Shown here: one piece after another, positions 46,265 to 57,880 of the stretch
Layout of the letters: each line of letters opens with the position of its first letter
Numbering within the stretch: position 1 is the first letter of the stretch
Source of the DNA: Saxidomus purpurata
Lineage: Eukaryota > Mollusca > Bivalvia > Venerida > Veneridae
Direction: 5' to 3'
Length of the DNA stretch: 64,000 bases
NCBI GenBank assembly: GCA_022818135.1
Contig: JAFMSR010000010.1
Location: 13,218,824 to 13,282,823 of the forward strand
The notes under the pieces: generated by a model
Database searches by the model: none
The model's input: only the letters and a program-made list of their open reading frames with translations
What the model was told of the DNA's origin: nothing
Position numbers and translations under genes: made by a program

Positions 46265-46299
46265 GTCAGTACACAGTTGAAGTTTCTCTAGGGTACTGA
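46265..46299 (+). CDS. Gene 3, terminal exon
   Basis: After acceptor ttgtattgtatttgacag, two bases complete a Gly codon and ten codons follow (QYTVEVSLGY) before TGA at 46297-46299. No AATAAA is evident in the next few hundred bases; the nearest is CAATAAAG at about 47778. The 3' UTR end is therefore unknown. The frames at 46391 (-) and 46482 (+) lie in the presumed UTR and are not supported. Confidence 0.42.
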
Positions 46300-46867
46300 A
46301 CACACTGAAAGATCAAGGAAAACACCCATCCTGAAAAAATACATCCATGCGTTCTGATAGTCCTTGATGACTGGGACAACTTTGATGGAGTTATTTGTTG
46401 CAGAGATTAGTGGAAGGTGTGCATATTATTTGCATGTTTTCAGTAGTTAATTCAGTGTGACATGTTTGGGTCGAATGAGGTATGACCAGTACACACATGT
46501 ATGAATCAGAATTTGGTGTCCAACCTGTACAAAGTGTTTCTATGACATGTTTTGGCACAGATGTACAAGTATGTATGCTTAAAAGTGTACAATGTTGTTG
46601 CCATTCAGGCATGTGCAACAACATTGTTACTGATTTCCCTATTGTTCCTACAGATGTCAAAGACTTATAAATGGAGTATGAAGAGTTGACTGTACCTTTA
46701 CTTCTGTCGTAACAAAATCTTCAACCTATCGCTAAGTAATTGGCTGAATTTTGCAAAAAGTTTTCTTGCACATTTCTTTTTAGTTACCATAATTATCAGA
46801 GGGTTATTATTTTGGTGGAGGGATATTGTTTTGGTGTTGTCTGTCCGTATGTCCGCTCTTACAAATA

Positions 46868-47034
46868 GGTACTTGTGTGGCTGAACTGTCCATAGCAAAC
46901 AATACATAACTCCATTCATTCCGTAGAATAATTGGCTGTTATGTGGCTAAAAGTTTCTGTTATGTGGCTAAAATTAGACACATGAAACACTTTTAATACA
47001 TTTAATACGCAACATAGCCACTTAATTAAGTACC
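46868..47034. mobile_element. Small MITE, second copy of the GGTACTTGTG type
   Basis: Same ends and internal GTGGCTAAA motifs as 26622-26784. Confidence 0.6.
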
Positions 47035-47078
47035 ATTTAGTTAGAAATATGTCCCTCCATCCAGACATGCTTACATTT

Positions 47079-47223
47079 GGATACTTAGATGGCTACAGGA
47101 ACAATAGGTAACAGTAAATACTCTATGATGTCATCCATTCTGTAAGCTCTTCGGTGGCTATGTTTTTTCTTATGTGGCTAAAATAACAATGGAGAGAACA
47201 ATAGAGTAGCCACATAAGTATCC
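47079..47223. mobile_element. 145-bp MITE, second copy of the GGATACTTAG type
   Basis: Nearly the same as 42143-42286 throughout, including 'aaataacaatggagagaaca'. Confidence 0.75.
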
Positions 47224-47299
47224 ATATGTAAGATCCATCCAGAGTCATAACTCAAGAACAAATGGATAGAATTTCTTGAAACTTAAAATAAGTGTACCC

Positions 47300-48350
47300 C
47301 AGCGCACACGCATCTTTCGTCAAGATCGGATTAGTATGTCCACAGTTATTGCCCTTTAACTGGTTACGATTTTCTCTTATATTCAATATAAAAACATTAA
47401 AATTCTATTTCTCTGAAATAAGTTATCATCATTAAATTGTAATTGACTCGAATAATTAAATGATCACTCTCTCTAATATCCAACTCCTACACTTCCTGAT
47501 TTTTATAGAAATGGGGCCCCTTAAGGGGGTGTAGTGCTTTTCTAAAATACTCTATTATAAAGTAAGATTTTTTTTCTGAAACTAAAAAGTACTGATTTAA
47601 TAAATCTGATCAGAGTCAAGTTCTGTATCACTGTGAGGTGTTGAAAAAATAATAACCCCTCAGAGATGAGGCCCCAGTGGGTTAGAGAAATGTTTAAAAT
47701 GCTTGAAAGACTTCTGAAAAGGCTTGTCAGAATATTATTTTGTTTGGCACAAATCAACATTATATTCTCTAACAACAATAAAGTCTGAAAGTAGTAGTAA
47801 TTTAATTACAACAATTAAGTTCTTTATAACTGTAACTTGAAGAAATAAAATATCACCTCAGAGGTGAGGCCCAAGTGGGGTGATGAAATTTTAAGAATGC
47901 TTATTTACTGAAACACACCAACCAATACACTTTCCAGTTGTTCTGTTTCAGCTATTTGCTTAATTTGGTCAGGGGATATAAATTCACTGAATTTGCTTGT
48001 TTCATTATATTTTTACAATTTATTCTTCCTCACCAGCTTATTGTCCTATCATGTAGATACAAGGACAGTCTAGTGGGAACTATCTTATATATACAATTAA
48101 ATTACCACAAGTTTTACTTTCAGAAAAAGAGCAAGTTCTAATACACGTACTATACATGTTGTTTGCATTTTAACCTGTTCACATGACATGTCTTAAACAC
48201 ATGTCATCAAAACACTGGTGCTAGAACAATTGTATAAACCTCCTAAAGATAAACAAAAGCTTTACAAATATAGCAACTGGTTCCAGCATCTACACAGTTC
48301 ATCCATTTTAATGAATGTAGGACATTAGCCCATAATTAATTACCTATCTG
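47300..48350. other. Nothing firmly recognised
   Basis: AT-rich. The motif CCTCAGAG.TGAGGCCC occurs twice (about 47656 and 47859) with similar flanks ('aataataacccctcag' and 'aaatatcacctcag'), so a diverged duplication is likely. Confidence 0.4.
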
Positions 48351-48758
48351 AAAGTGACATTATGCGCTTTTTTTTTAAGTAACAATCCAGCTGAAAATGG
48401 TGTGTGTACAAACGCATAGAGGAAATAATAGCTTTTAACCCAATACACCAAACTCTTCCCGCTACCAGTATGAAAAAATAACTTCCCAATATTGATTTTC
48501 TTATTTGACTGGGAGAGTCGATTTAAGAAAACAACAACTGCATGCAGGAGTTGCTTCCCTTCCACTGCTGAAATCTCTACCAACATCAACAACGACACAA
48601 TCATCAGTCCGATTTTTTTATATCTAAAGCACCAATTTCAAATACTAATGCGGCATAATCATTAATTTAACGCATTTGAATGCACAGCAACCAAAAATTG
48701 CATTTATAAAATCGTCACCAAAAAAACACTGTGCAGTAAGATGCGCATAATGTCACTT
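48351..48758. mobile_element. MITE of the AAAGTGACATTATGCGC family, intact copy
   Basis: 408 bp with ends AAAGTGACATTATGCGCTTT and GATGCGCATAATGTCACTT. It contains the uninterrupted site GGTGTGTGTACAAACG that corresponds to the 5.4-kb insertion point in the copy at 20.5 kb. No clear target duplication. Confidence 0.85.
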
Positions 48759-50889
48759 GAAAATTTATTGCTGTCTTGTGTATGATAAAATTTCCATTAC
48801 AGCACTCTATGGCCATTGTCGAAGCTTTAGGCCATCTGTATTGGGCATACCCCTAGATAAAAAATGTACGGGGACTATGAAGCGGTCACGTGCATATTGG
48901 TCTGTCATTTGGTGGGTCGCTCCTTTTTAGTTTTGAGAGCATAACATTCCGACAAACAGTTGCTTACTGTGATCAATCAATGTGTCGTACACAAAACCGA
49001 TTTTCCCTATGTTGATGGTCAATGTCGCACTTAGAAGTCAAAGCTAGGTCTGACAAATAGATTTGTTTCAACAACATAACTTCTAATGTCAAACAATAAC
49101 ACTTAATTGCTTTCCATGGTCAGATAATAAGCCATGCACAAGACACATTTCCGTAGGTCAAAGGTCAAGCTCACATCGAATGATGTCAAAGGTCAAATTC
49201 TGCAAATCTTATTCCAGAGCATTACTCCAGAAGAATTTGACAGATTGTCATATAGTTACAAATTGCTTTCCATCACTATACGATGTGCCACACACAAGAG
49301 TAATGTCGAATATTTAAAATTTATTTTTCAAAAAGATCTGCAAATATTTTTGTTATTTAATCTTTCCTGTATCAGAGTGGTATCTCGGGATATTAACTAT
49401 ATCAGTGATAGATCTGGTCACATTTAGGAAACCTTTATACTTAGACGTCATACATGTATGTATTCTAATAATCACAGATATATTGTAGATATCAGTTTGA
49501 AACAGTTCAAAATGTTTGTAACTGAATAATAAACAAATCTATATATTATACATCAATTTGTACATAAATGTTTCAAGTTTCATCATATTACGGAGTTTCA
49601 GGCCTGCATATACTGTATGAAGCATTAATTTTGTTGTTTTCAGGGACAGTTCTAACCAAATGGCCTTAGGAATGTGTTCTTGAATTGATTGAGCTACATG
49701 TTCAGCATGAATTAATGTTTGCTACACTGATGGAGTACAAAAATGAAGCACGTAAGAGCTGCGTTCTGATGCATTTAACATTACTGCAGAAAAAGCTGAA
49801 CAGCAGTCACTGTGGAAAAACTTTACAAGAATTTACCTCAACACAATTGACCATAATTATAATAAGAATGGAAATTTCTTCAAAGAGGCTTAATTATGTG
49901 TACAGACCAAAATTAATGAAACCAGTTTTCATCGGCTACGCTGGCTGTAGCAATAATTTGAATTCTACTGTAACCCCTGCATCTTTCAGTTCCTCAGAAG
50001 TCTCTTGAAAGGAAGATGCAGGTGAATAAGTACGGACGAGAGTGATGAAGAAAATGAAAACAAAGAAGAATGTTGTTGTTGTAGCATTCTTGAGAGAAAT
50101 GAAGAGTGTCATGGTTAGAGAATAAGAAATGTTATTCAACTGTAACAAACAATATAATGAAAAATGAAGAAGAATGAAAAATGAGGAAAAGAAATAAGTT
50201 ATTACTGAACTTATCAAACACATATCTACAGGGGGTCAACAAAAATCGGTCTGTTTCTGTTTTTATAAGCTAAATTGGAGACAAAGTGAAGAGGGAAACT
50301 TAAAAAAAAGATTTGCATTATGCACAAGATAGAAAGTTTATAATAGTGCATATCATTTTTACAAAACCATAATCTTACCAATTGAACTAAAATTACTGTA
50401 TTTAAATTTGTACAATGTATTTGACAATGTATTAATACACCAATATATGTTCAGCATCTGGTTATGATAAATGAGGCTGTATTAATACTACTGCTACTTA
50501 CTGAAAACATTTCAAGACCTATACACTACAGTACTGTAAACAAACTTAAAGTTGCAATAAGACGTTTGAAAATGAAAAATTGATTGTGGCAGTATCAGAT
50601 TGAAATGGTATTTTGAACAACTTCGGGATAATAAGATATTGCAGGAATCTTTAATTTGAATAGCTAGTTTGTGATTAAATAAAAACTGGGACTTTCTGTA
50701 GGATTGTTTTAAATCTGCTGCAGGAAGTACAAAATTTACATTAATGCTGTTCATACTAATAGGGCTACAAATCTTTAGTATTGCATAGCCGCAGCATTAT
50801 GTTTGAAGCACCATGATATATTTTACAATCAACATCTACTCCAGCAGAAACAATCCCCATAACAGTTGTTGACAGATTATGCCCCTTTT
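48759..50889. other. Nothing firmly recognised
   Basis: AT-rich with some HINE-core-like text at 49.02-49.43 kb ('ggtcaaaggtcaagctcaca'). Acceptor-like sites at 49652 (ttgttttcag) and 49989 (catctttcag) lead into short open stretches without a consistent chain. Confidence 0.4.
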
Positions 50890-51320
50890 TATACCCCAGA
50901 AACCAAGTTTATTTTTTCTTGTACGGAGCATAACTTGAAAACTACTGGTTGGAACTCGTTACAACTTCATACAATGGTCAAGTACATTGAGAGAAAGTGC
51001 AGTGTACAAGAAACATAACATTATCTTGGGTAATTACAGAGTTTTTGCCCTTTGTTACTTTTCCTTAGCATAACTTGAAAACATTTGGTTGAAATTCAAT
51101 AAAACTTCATAGAGTGGTTAAGTACAATGACAGGAAGTGCACTGTACAAAAATCATAACTCTTTATCTTGACAAATTACAGAGTTATTGCCATGAACAAT
51201 ATCTCTATTTTAGTTTTTTTGCAAGGTATTCTGTTACTTACTTCCTCAGTTGATAAAGCAGTCTTTCAGGGGTTTTCATCACATCAAGTGTTGGGTGTAG
51301 TTAACTTAATATTTTTGCAT
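50890..51320 (+). repeat. HINE-like family C, partial copy with two 146-bp units
   Basis: Units with ACTTGAAAACTACTGGTTGG and 3' region 'gttgataaagcagtctttca', then GGGGTTTTCATCACATCAAG. It supplies an empty site for the family A insertion at 15699. Confidence 0.7.
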
Positions 51321-51491
51321 AAAGTTCTACAACATGCTAGAGAACATATTAACTCTGTGAAGGTTTTAGTCTGAATTATTGCCCTTTTTCAACTCTGTGT
51401 AAAATCTTCTTATTAACTTGACCTTTTGAGATACTGCATCATGACCCCCATCTGTAGCCAAGAGAATGTAACTTTGTCAAGGATTATCATT

Positions 51492-52409
51492 AGCTCACCT
51501 GGCACAAAGTGCTAGAGTGAGCTATTGGGGTGGCATTCCGTCTGACATATGTCGTACGCTTGCTTTCATTTTCCTTCAAAAGAAAGAACCACTTGGCCAA
51601 TGATGATATACATTGGGAGGGATGTTGCTCTTTCATAGTTGTTCAAATAATTCCATTCCTTGCAGAAAGGAAAACCTTCAATAATCTTGTTCTCAAGAAC
51701 AGGAAGGCTTAAAGTGGAATTATGCACATTTTTTCAAGTAAAAATCCAGCTGAAATAGGTGTGTGTACAAAGGGTAGAGGAAATAATAGTGTTTAACCCA
51801 ATACAACAAACTCTTCCTGCTACCAGTACGAAATAATAACTTTCCAAATATTACTTTTTCTATTTTGACCGGGAGAGTCAATTAAAGAAATAAACAACTG
51901 CATGCAGGAGTAGCTTCCAACACAAAAAATACAAGGGAGATCACTGCCAAGAAAGGAATTATTATTTTATTAGTCCAATTTTTTTATTTCTAAGGCACCA
52001 ACTTCAAATATCAATCCGGCAGTATCATTAATTTAACACATTTAAATGCACAGCAACCGAAAATTGCTTTTATAAAACTGTCGCCAAAAATACACGTTGT
52101 GCATCAAAATGTGTATAATGTCACTTTAAGGCTTAGATATTTGGCATGTGGCATTACCTAGTGTACCCCTATCCAGATTGTTCAAATCTTGATTATACAC
52201 GGGTTTATATAGGAAAAACTTTAAAAATCTCTGAAACCACAAGGCCTAGAGCTTGGAAATTTGGCATGTATCATTGCCTAGTGGACTTTTACCAAGAATG
52301 CTCAATTTATGTCTCCAAGGTTAAAATTGACTGTTTCTGCTATTGGTGACCTTGAATCATAGCCAATGGTAGCCAGGTGAGAGATAGTGGGCCATCTGGC
52401 CCTCTTGTT
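51492..52409 (+). mobile_element. HINE-like element, family A, with nested MITE
   Basis: AGCTCACCTGGCACAAAGTG start and CCAGGTGAGAGATAGTGGGC..CCCTCTTGTT end. It is interrupted at 51711-52127 by a MITE. Confidence 0.8.
51711..52127. mobile_element. MITE of the AAAGTGACATTATGCGC family, third copy, with target duplication
   Basis: 417 bp, flanked by AAGGCTT on both sides (51704-51710 and 52128-52134; 8 bp if shifted by one). This restores the family A text AAGGCTTAGATATTTGG. A duplication of 7-8 bp suggests a hAT-type mechanism for this MITE family. Confidence 0.82.
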
Positions 52410-52742
52410 TTTAAATAAATGCTCTTGATTGAATCTTGTATTTGTCAACTTACTGATTTAACCATTTCAGATATTACTTTGAAAGTTGGAACACTTGTGT
52501 ACTATCATGACACTCGCCTGTAACAAAAAAAATAAAATTATTGTGCTTGGCTTGCCATGTAAAGTCTTCTTTTATACACAAAATGATATCATTAACCACT
52601 CAAAGTGTTAATATAAACTTTGCAGTAGTGTTTAGGGGTACATTTGTATCAAACAATTGAATTAGATAACTCGTTACTTAATATCTTGTTACTTATGGCT
52701 CTTGTTTAAGCTTTGAAAATGCACAGATTGTTTTGCCTTTTT

Positions 52743-54101
52743 AGCTCACCTTGCTCAAAGTGCCAGGATTATCCAGCTATTGTGGCCACTTACCGTCTGT
52801 TCATCAAGCATTTCCTTCAAACCCCAAGGCAAATGTTGATGAAACTTGGCAGGGATGTTCCTTGCTTGTTTGGAATGTAGCATTTCCTAGTGGACCTCTA
52901 CTCAGATTATTCAAATCATGACCCTCGAGTCAAACTTGAGACTAGTTATAGGCTTATTACTATAAGAACAAGAGCTGTCTCATGACAGCACGCTCGACTA
53001 TTCGAAAGCTTGTCGGTAAAATGGGTTTTTTATCTAAGAACAGGTGTATTGTGTAATTGTCTATAAGAATTAAGGTCAAAGATATGAAACTTGTTCAAAG
53101 ACCTTTGTAAATGAACATTACTTGCAAAGCCTTACTCTGGATTATGTAAGCCAACTGGGGGAGGAGGGGGGGGGGGGAGATAATTTCAAAGAAATACATC
53201 ACCTTGTATATCTGATCATGAATAACTTTGTAACGTTTCAAAATTGATATGTATAAAATTAAAAAAGCATGACCGCTGCATGCTGCATAATTATTCTATG
53301 ACATTTCAAAAGTAAGCCATTTCGAGTATTTCTAATAATAGTCTGGTAAAAACTGTGACAAAATTCTAAGTTAAAAAGGGACATAAATATGTCAAGAATC
53401 AAAAACATTGGTGAAGATGTTGATAGTAAACATACGTCTTAAGTTTCAAGTCAATACGTTTGATAGTATTCAAGATATTTTACTTTATAAAAATCTTTAA
53501 CTAAAAATTCTAAGTTAAAAAGGGGCATAAATCTAACAAAAATCAAAACAGACTTATGGGGATTGTTTCCTCAGGTGAAGATGTTGATGGTGGACACATA
53601 ATTTGAGTTTCAAGTCAATGCCTTTGAAAATATTCAAGATATTTGACTTTATAAAAAACTTTAACCAACACAGACGCCGACGATGGGGTGAGTGCAGTAG
53701 CCTCCTTATTCTTCGAATAGTCAAGCTAAAAAATTGTGGCCTGGAGCTTAGACATTTGGCATGTAGCATTGGCTAGTAGACCTCGACCAAGAATGTTCAA
53801 ATTGTAACACCTTGATCGTAATTGACCCTGCTTGGGGGCTTTTGATTTTTACATAGACTTGATATAGGATAAACTTCCAAAGTCTTCTTCTCTGAAACCA
53901 CAAGGCCTACAGCTTAGATATTAACATATAGCATGGCCTAGTGGAACTCTACCAAGGTTTTTAAAATCGTGAGACTGGGGTGGGCGAGAGGGTATTGGGA
54001 TGGAGTGCCACGTGAATGCACATAGGCACTAGTGGACCTTAGCTTGTATTACAGCCAATGGTAGCCAGGTGAGCAATACAGGGCCATCTTGTCCCTCTTG
54101 T
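52743..54101 (+). mobile_element. HINE-like element, family A, with nested family E element
   Basis: Starts AGCTCACCTTGCTCAAAGTG, ends AGCCAGGTGAGCAATACAGG..GTCCCTCTTGT. The insert at 52967-53730 splits its body. Confidence 0.72.
52967..53730 (-). mobile_element. HINE-like non-autonomous element, family E
   Basis: On the minus strand it starts TTAGCTTGACTATTCGAAGA and ends TTTCGAATAGTCGAGCGTGC, stem-loop GCTGTCATGAGACAGC, TCTTGTT at 52967. GACTATTCGAA and TTCGAATAGTC are the subterminal inverted repeats. The body carries two to three 145-bp units ('gtcaatacgtttgatagtat', 'ttcaagatattttactttat'). Confidence 0.72.
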
Positions 54102-54103
54102 AC

Positions 54104-54392
54104 TGCCAGTTTTGTTTTATTGGTAATCACTGAGAAAAGTCTAGCACACTCAGCTCTCATAAGTCCAATATCTGAAAAACTGGGAATTGTCTTAGAATCA
54201 TGTTCATCTTGGTTAGTTGACAATAAGTTGTCACTTCATTTGGATAAAACTGAGTATATTCTATTTGGTTCTAAAAGGAAATTAAAAAGAGATGTAAGTT
54301 TTAAAGTTGTGTGCCATAATCGTACTATTTCTCCATCATCTGTAAAGTATTTAGGTTTAAGTATTGATGACAATTTGTCTGGTGAAATAGTT
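54104..54392 (+). pseudogene. CR1/L2-like non-LTR retrotransposon, reverse transcriptase fragment (left part)
   Basis: Open frame with SSWLVDNKLSLHLDKTEYIL followed by FGSKRKL and, later, SVKYLGLSIDDNLSG. This is the segment downstream of the catalytic YADD region of non-LTR reverse transcriptases (the NKL..N..KTE..LFG block and the LG..ID block). The catalytic motif itself lies upstream and is lost at the family A boundary (54101). The frame stays open up to 54392, where a family C element intervenes, and continues at 55576. Confidence 0.8.
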
Positions 54393-55575
54393 GTTATACC
54401 CCCAAAACGAAGTTTAGGGGGGTATATAGGAGTCACCCGGTGGTTGGTCGGTGTCGGTCGGTCGGGTGGGCGCTGGTCGGCGCGGGTCTGTTGCATTTTC
54501 CTTGTCCGGAGCATAACTTGAAAACTACTAGTTGGAATTCAATACAACTTCATACAATGGTCAAGCACATTGAGAGGAAGTGCAGTGCACAAGAACTATA
54601 ACTCCATCTTCACTAATTACAGAGTTATTGCCCTTTGTTACTTTTCCTTGTCCGGAGCATAACTTGAAAACTACTAGTTGGAATTCAGTACAACTTCATA
54701 CAATGGTCAAGCACATTGAGAGGAAGTGCAGTGCACAAGAACCATAACTCCATCTTGACTAATTACAGAGTTATTGCCCTTTGTTACTTTTCCTTGTCCG
54801 GAGCATAACTTGAAAACTACTAGTTGGAATTCAATACAACTTCATACAATGATCAAGCACACTCAGAGGAAGTGCAGTGTACAAGAACTATAACTCTATC
54901 TTGAGTATTTACTGAGTTATTGCCCTTTGTTACTTTTACTTGTCCGGGAGCATAACTTGAAAACTACTGGTTGGAAATCAATACAACTTCATACAATGGT
55001 CAAGCACATTGAGAGGAAGTGCAGTGCACAAGAACTATAACTCCATCTTGGCTAATTACAGAGTTATTGCCCTTTGTTACTTTTCCTTGTCCAGAGCATA
55101 ACTTGAAAACTACTGGTTGGAATTCAATACAACTTCATACAATGATCAAGCACATTTGGAGGAAGTGCAGTGCACAGGAACTATAACTCCATCTTGACTC
55201 ATTACAGAGTTATTACCCTTTGTTACTTTTCCTTGTCCAGAGCATAACTTGAAGACTTCTGGTTGGAATTCAATACAACTTCATACAATGGTCAAGCACA
55301 GTGAGAGGGAGTGCAGTGCACAGGAACCATAACTCCATCTTGACTAATTACAGTGTTATTGCCCTTTGTTACTTTTCCCTGTCTGGAGCATTTTTCGAAA
55401 ACTACAAGTTGGAATTCAATACAACTTCATACAATGGTCAAGCACAATGAGAGGAACTGCTAAGAACAATATCTCTTTTTAGTTTGTTTGCAAGGTATTA
55501 TGTTACTACGAACTTCTTCAGTTTATAAAGCAATCCTTTTGGGGGTATTAATCACATTTAGTGATAGCTCTAGTT
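54393..55575 (+). mobile_element. HINE-like non-autonomous element, family C, inside the retrotransposon
   Basis: Starts GTTATACCCCCAAAACGAAG with hairpin arm TTTAGGGGGGTATA, a GGTCGGTCGGTCGGG stretch, about 6.7 units of 146 bp (54502-55480), then TTTTGGGGGTATTAATCACA, stem-loop ATCACATTTAGTGAT, AGCTCTAGTT. ATACCCCCAAAA and TTTTGGGGGTAT are the subterminal inverted repeats. Removing it rejoins the RT frame (GAA ATA GTT / AAC TCT) without gain or loss of bases. Confidence 0.85.
54502..55480 (+). repeat. 146-bp tandem units (about 6.7 copies)
   Basis: Each unit starts TTGTCCGGAGCATAACTTGA and ends 'gccctttgttacttttcc'. The copies are similar enough to one another to suggest recent homogenisation. 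Confidence 0.88.
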
Positions 55576-56668
55576 AACTCTATTGTATCAAAGGTCAATT
55601 CTAGACTTAAATTTTTGTATAGACATGCTTCAGTGTTAGATTATAATACTAGGAAACATTTGTAGTATGCCCTTATACAATGTAATATAGACTATGCTTG
55701 TTCCTCTTGGTATCCTAGTTCAAGTAAAAGTTTTAAAGACAAATTAACTCCAGATACGTCCAAATAAAATTGTCAGATTTATAAATGATATGGGTCCAAG
55801 GGAAAGTGTCAATTGTCAAACTCTTGCTGATATGTCTCTTTTGAATATTGAAGCAAGAAACAAGCAGCTACGTTTGAACCGTGTATTTAAAATTGTAAAT
55901 AGTACAGGACCTTCTTATATGAAAGTTTTGTTTACAAGAGATTTACATTCTCATTTTATCCGCTCTTAATTATATAATATTATTGTTCCAAAATCTAATG
56001 GAACAGAAAATATAACTTTTTATTACTCTGCAATTAATGATTCGAATTCACTGCCTGTGCAAGTAAAACAGATAAGTTAACTAAAATTTGACAGTTCAAG
56101 AAAGCGGTTAAATGCCATTTGTTAGATGTGGGCCAGGCTAATATTTCTTAGGTCACGTGGTTTATTTATTCATGATAGATTGGACAATACAAATGTACTT
56201 GTTTTAATTCTAATGCACTTTGTATCAGATGAAATATAATTGTTTGTAGAGCATAGAAACATATTATAAATGTACCTTTAACTTAATTTTCCATTTTTAT
56301 GTGAACGTTCAAAAACCAAAGTCTTATTTTTCTTTCTTTTTTATCTATAAGGTTTTATCAGGACCCCAGTAGGGCTTTATGGACCATCCTAGGTTTAATA
56401 CACAATTAATTGCTCTTTTGAGTTTCTATATATATTAGATTACTAATGTTTTTATTATTTAGTTCATGAACAACTATAAAAAGTGTGATTGGTGCTTATG
56501 TAAGTCTTAAGTGAATAGTGATAATTAATTGGGAAAATTGATCTGTGATATAAAACTCATTTGTTAATTCAAACACTCTGTGTCGGTTTGATAATGTCGC
56601 TATTGTATGTATTTAATTTATTTGTAATTATGTGTATTTTACCTGAATAAAAATCAATCAATCAATCA
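55576..56668 (+). pseudogene. CR1/L2-like non-LTR retrotransposon, right part and 3' end
   Basis: Continues the RT: NSIVSKVNSRLKFLYRHASV, a stop after RKHL, CNIDYACSSWYPSSSKSFKD, a frameshift, then NKIVRFINDMGPRESVNCQT and LADMSLLNIEARNKQLRLNR. Later text ends near VKQIS. This is the conserved thumb/C-terminal text of RNase H-less clades. The 3' end is AATAAAAATCAATCAATCAA (56645-56664), a short ATCA-type tail typical of CR1/L2 elements. Stops and frameshifts make it non-functional. Confidence 0.78.
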
Positions 56669-57880
56669 TGGAGTTGTTATGTCAGATTTTACAATCTCTG
56701 TGCTATTTCTCCTATAATACATTAGGATTTTCATCCAAACTAAGGGGTAGGGGAAACATGTTTTTACTGAAAAAACAAAATTGAATGTAGTTTGAGCATT
56801 TCTTTCTACATACCTTGAAGATCATACTTTGGAACTTTGAAATACAGCTTTGTGGAAATCTGTTCCAGCTTGATGCTAAATGAGTGATGACCTTTTCAAG
56901 GAAATAGGAGTGTAGATTATAGTTTTCACCCTTACAGCATGCCAGTTTTATTTTGTAATCTCTTCGGACATTCCTTATTTAGAGTGAGAAAAAGGCATTG
57001 TTCATTATTATAATTAAAGATGAAAGATTGCTGTCCAGTGTTATTTTAATATCCCACTGCAATAAAGAGGGATGCATATTGTTTTGACCATTGTCTGTAA
57101 TGCAATCAGAAGACATAACATTGAACCGTTTCCAGTCATTCATTAAAGAATGGGTAGAGCTACTGCCATCCAGAAACTTGCCTTTGAATTGGTGGAGTTA
57201 TCATAATCAAAATGAATATACACGGGTTGGTTATGGATTGTACCAAGGTCATAATGCCCTTAGATGGTAAAACAGTTTCTGTTCAGTTGCCTAATATATG
57301 GCATAGGGATGTGGTATCTAGCATGTCACTGATAACTTTTCTTTGATTTGATCTTGCCTTTAAACCAATCCAGATTGGGTCAAAGATGTGTTGGTTACTT
57401 TGTCGTCCTAAATTTTGTAGTGACCACGTTTCCATATATCGTTGAGCCTGATCACAAAATGTGGCTTCTACAGTGCAAACAATGTGGAATACACAATTTG
57501 TAGTCAACATTCAGAAGTGTAATAGGATGCCAGTTTTTAAATTTTCATGTTGAGAACTTCCCTTTTTTTGTAAAATTGTGACAGAAGTCCTTTATTCTGA
57601 GACTGACATAATGTGTTTTCCTGCAGTATTTTATTTACTTGTTCAAACAAATCGTGATTTATTAGATATCAGATATGATGATACCGCTGATATCCCATCC
57701 TCGCCCCTGGAATTCGATCTTTTTAAGTTATAAACTTAGGAATGTAAGGTCTGATTCTAAATTGAGCATTTGGTGTTCCCTAATATGATTATCAATGGTA
57801 GATAACCATGTATCCGCAGCATTAAAGTGTAAAAAGTTTTTGGTAAAATTCCTTCAGCACCTTTAAAATGTTTTCAAATC
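56669..57880. other. Nothing firmly recognised
   Basis: AT-rich. Minus-strand frames (57283-57510 and neighbours) have a retroelement-like flavour but no motif I can name. Confidence 0.35.

Larger units (their letters stand above)
46800..47300 (+). repeat. Family B-related fragment carrying two MITEs
   Basis: CTGTCTGTCCGTATGTCCGC-like leader followed by a GGTACTTGTG MITE (46868-47034) and a GGATACTTAG MITE (47079-47223). The order matches the leader of family B copies, where each copy carries one or the other. Confidence 0.6.

Noticed and set aside
46391..46670. Overlapping plus and minus frames after gene 3's stop
   Set aside because: No splice or start support; they lie in the presumed 3' UTR.
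49642..50130. Acceptor-like sites followed by an acidic stretch (TDESDEENENKEE) suggesting another gene 3'-end
   Set aside because: The acidic stretch is in a frame that the nearby acceptors do not open; no consistent exon chain could be built.
56850..57520. Minus-strand frames with retroelement flavour
   Set aside because: No conserved RT, RNase H or endonuclease motif could be identified.
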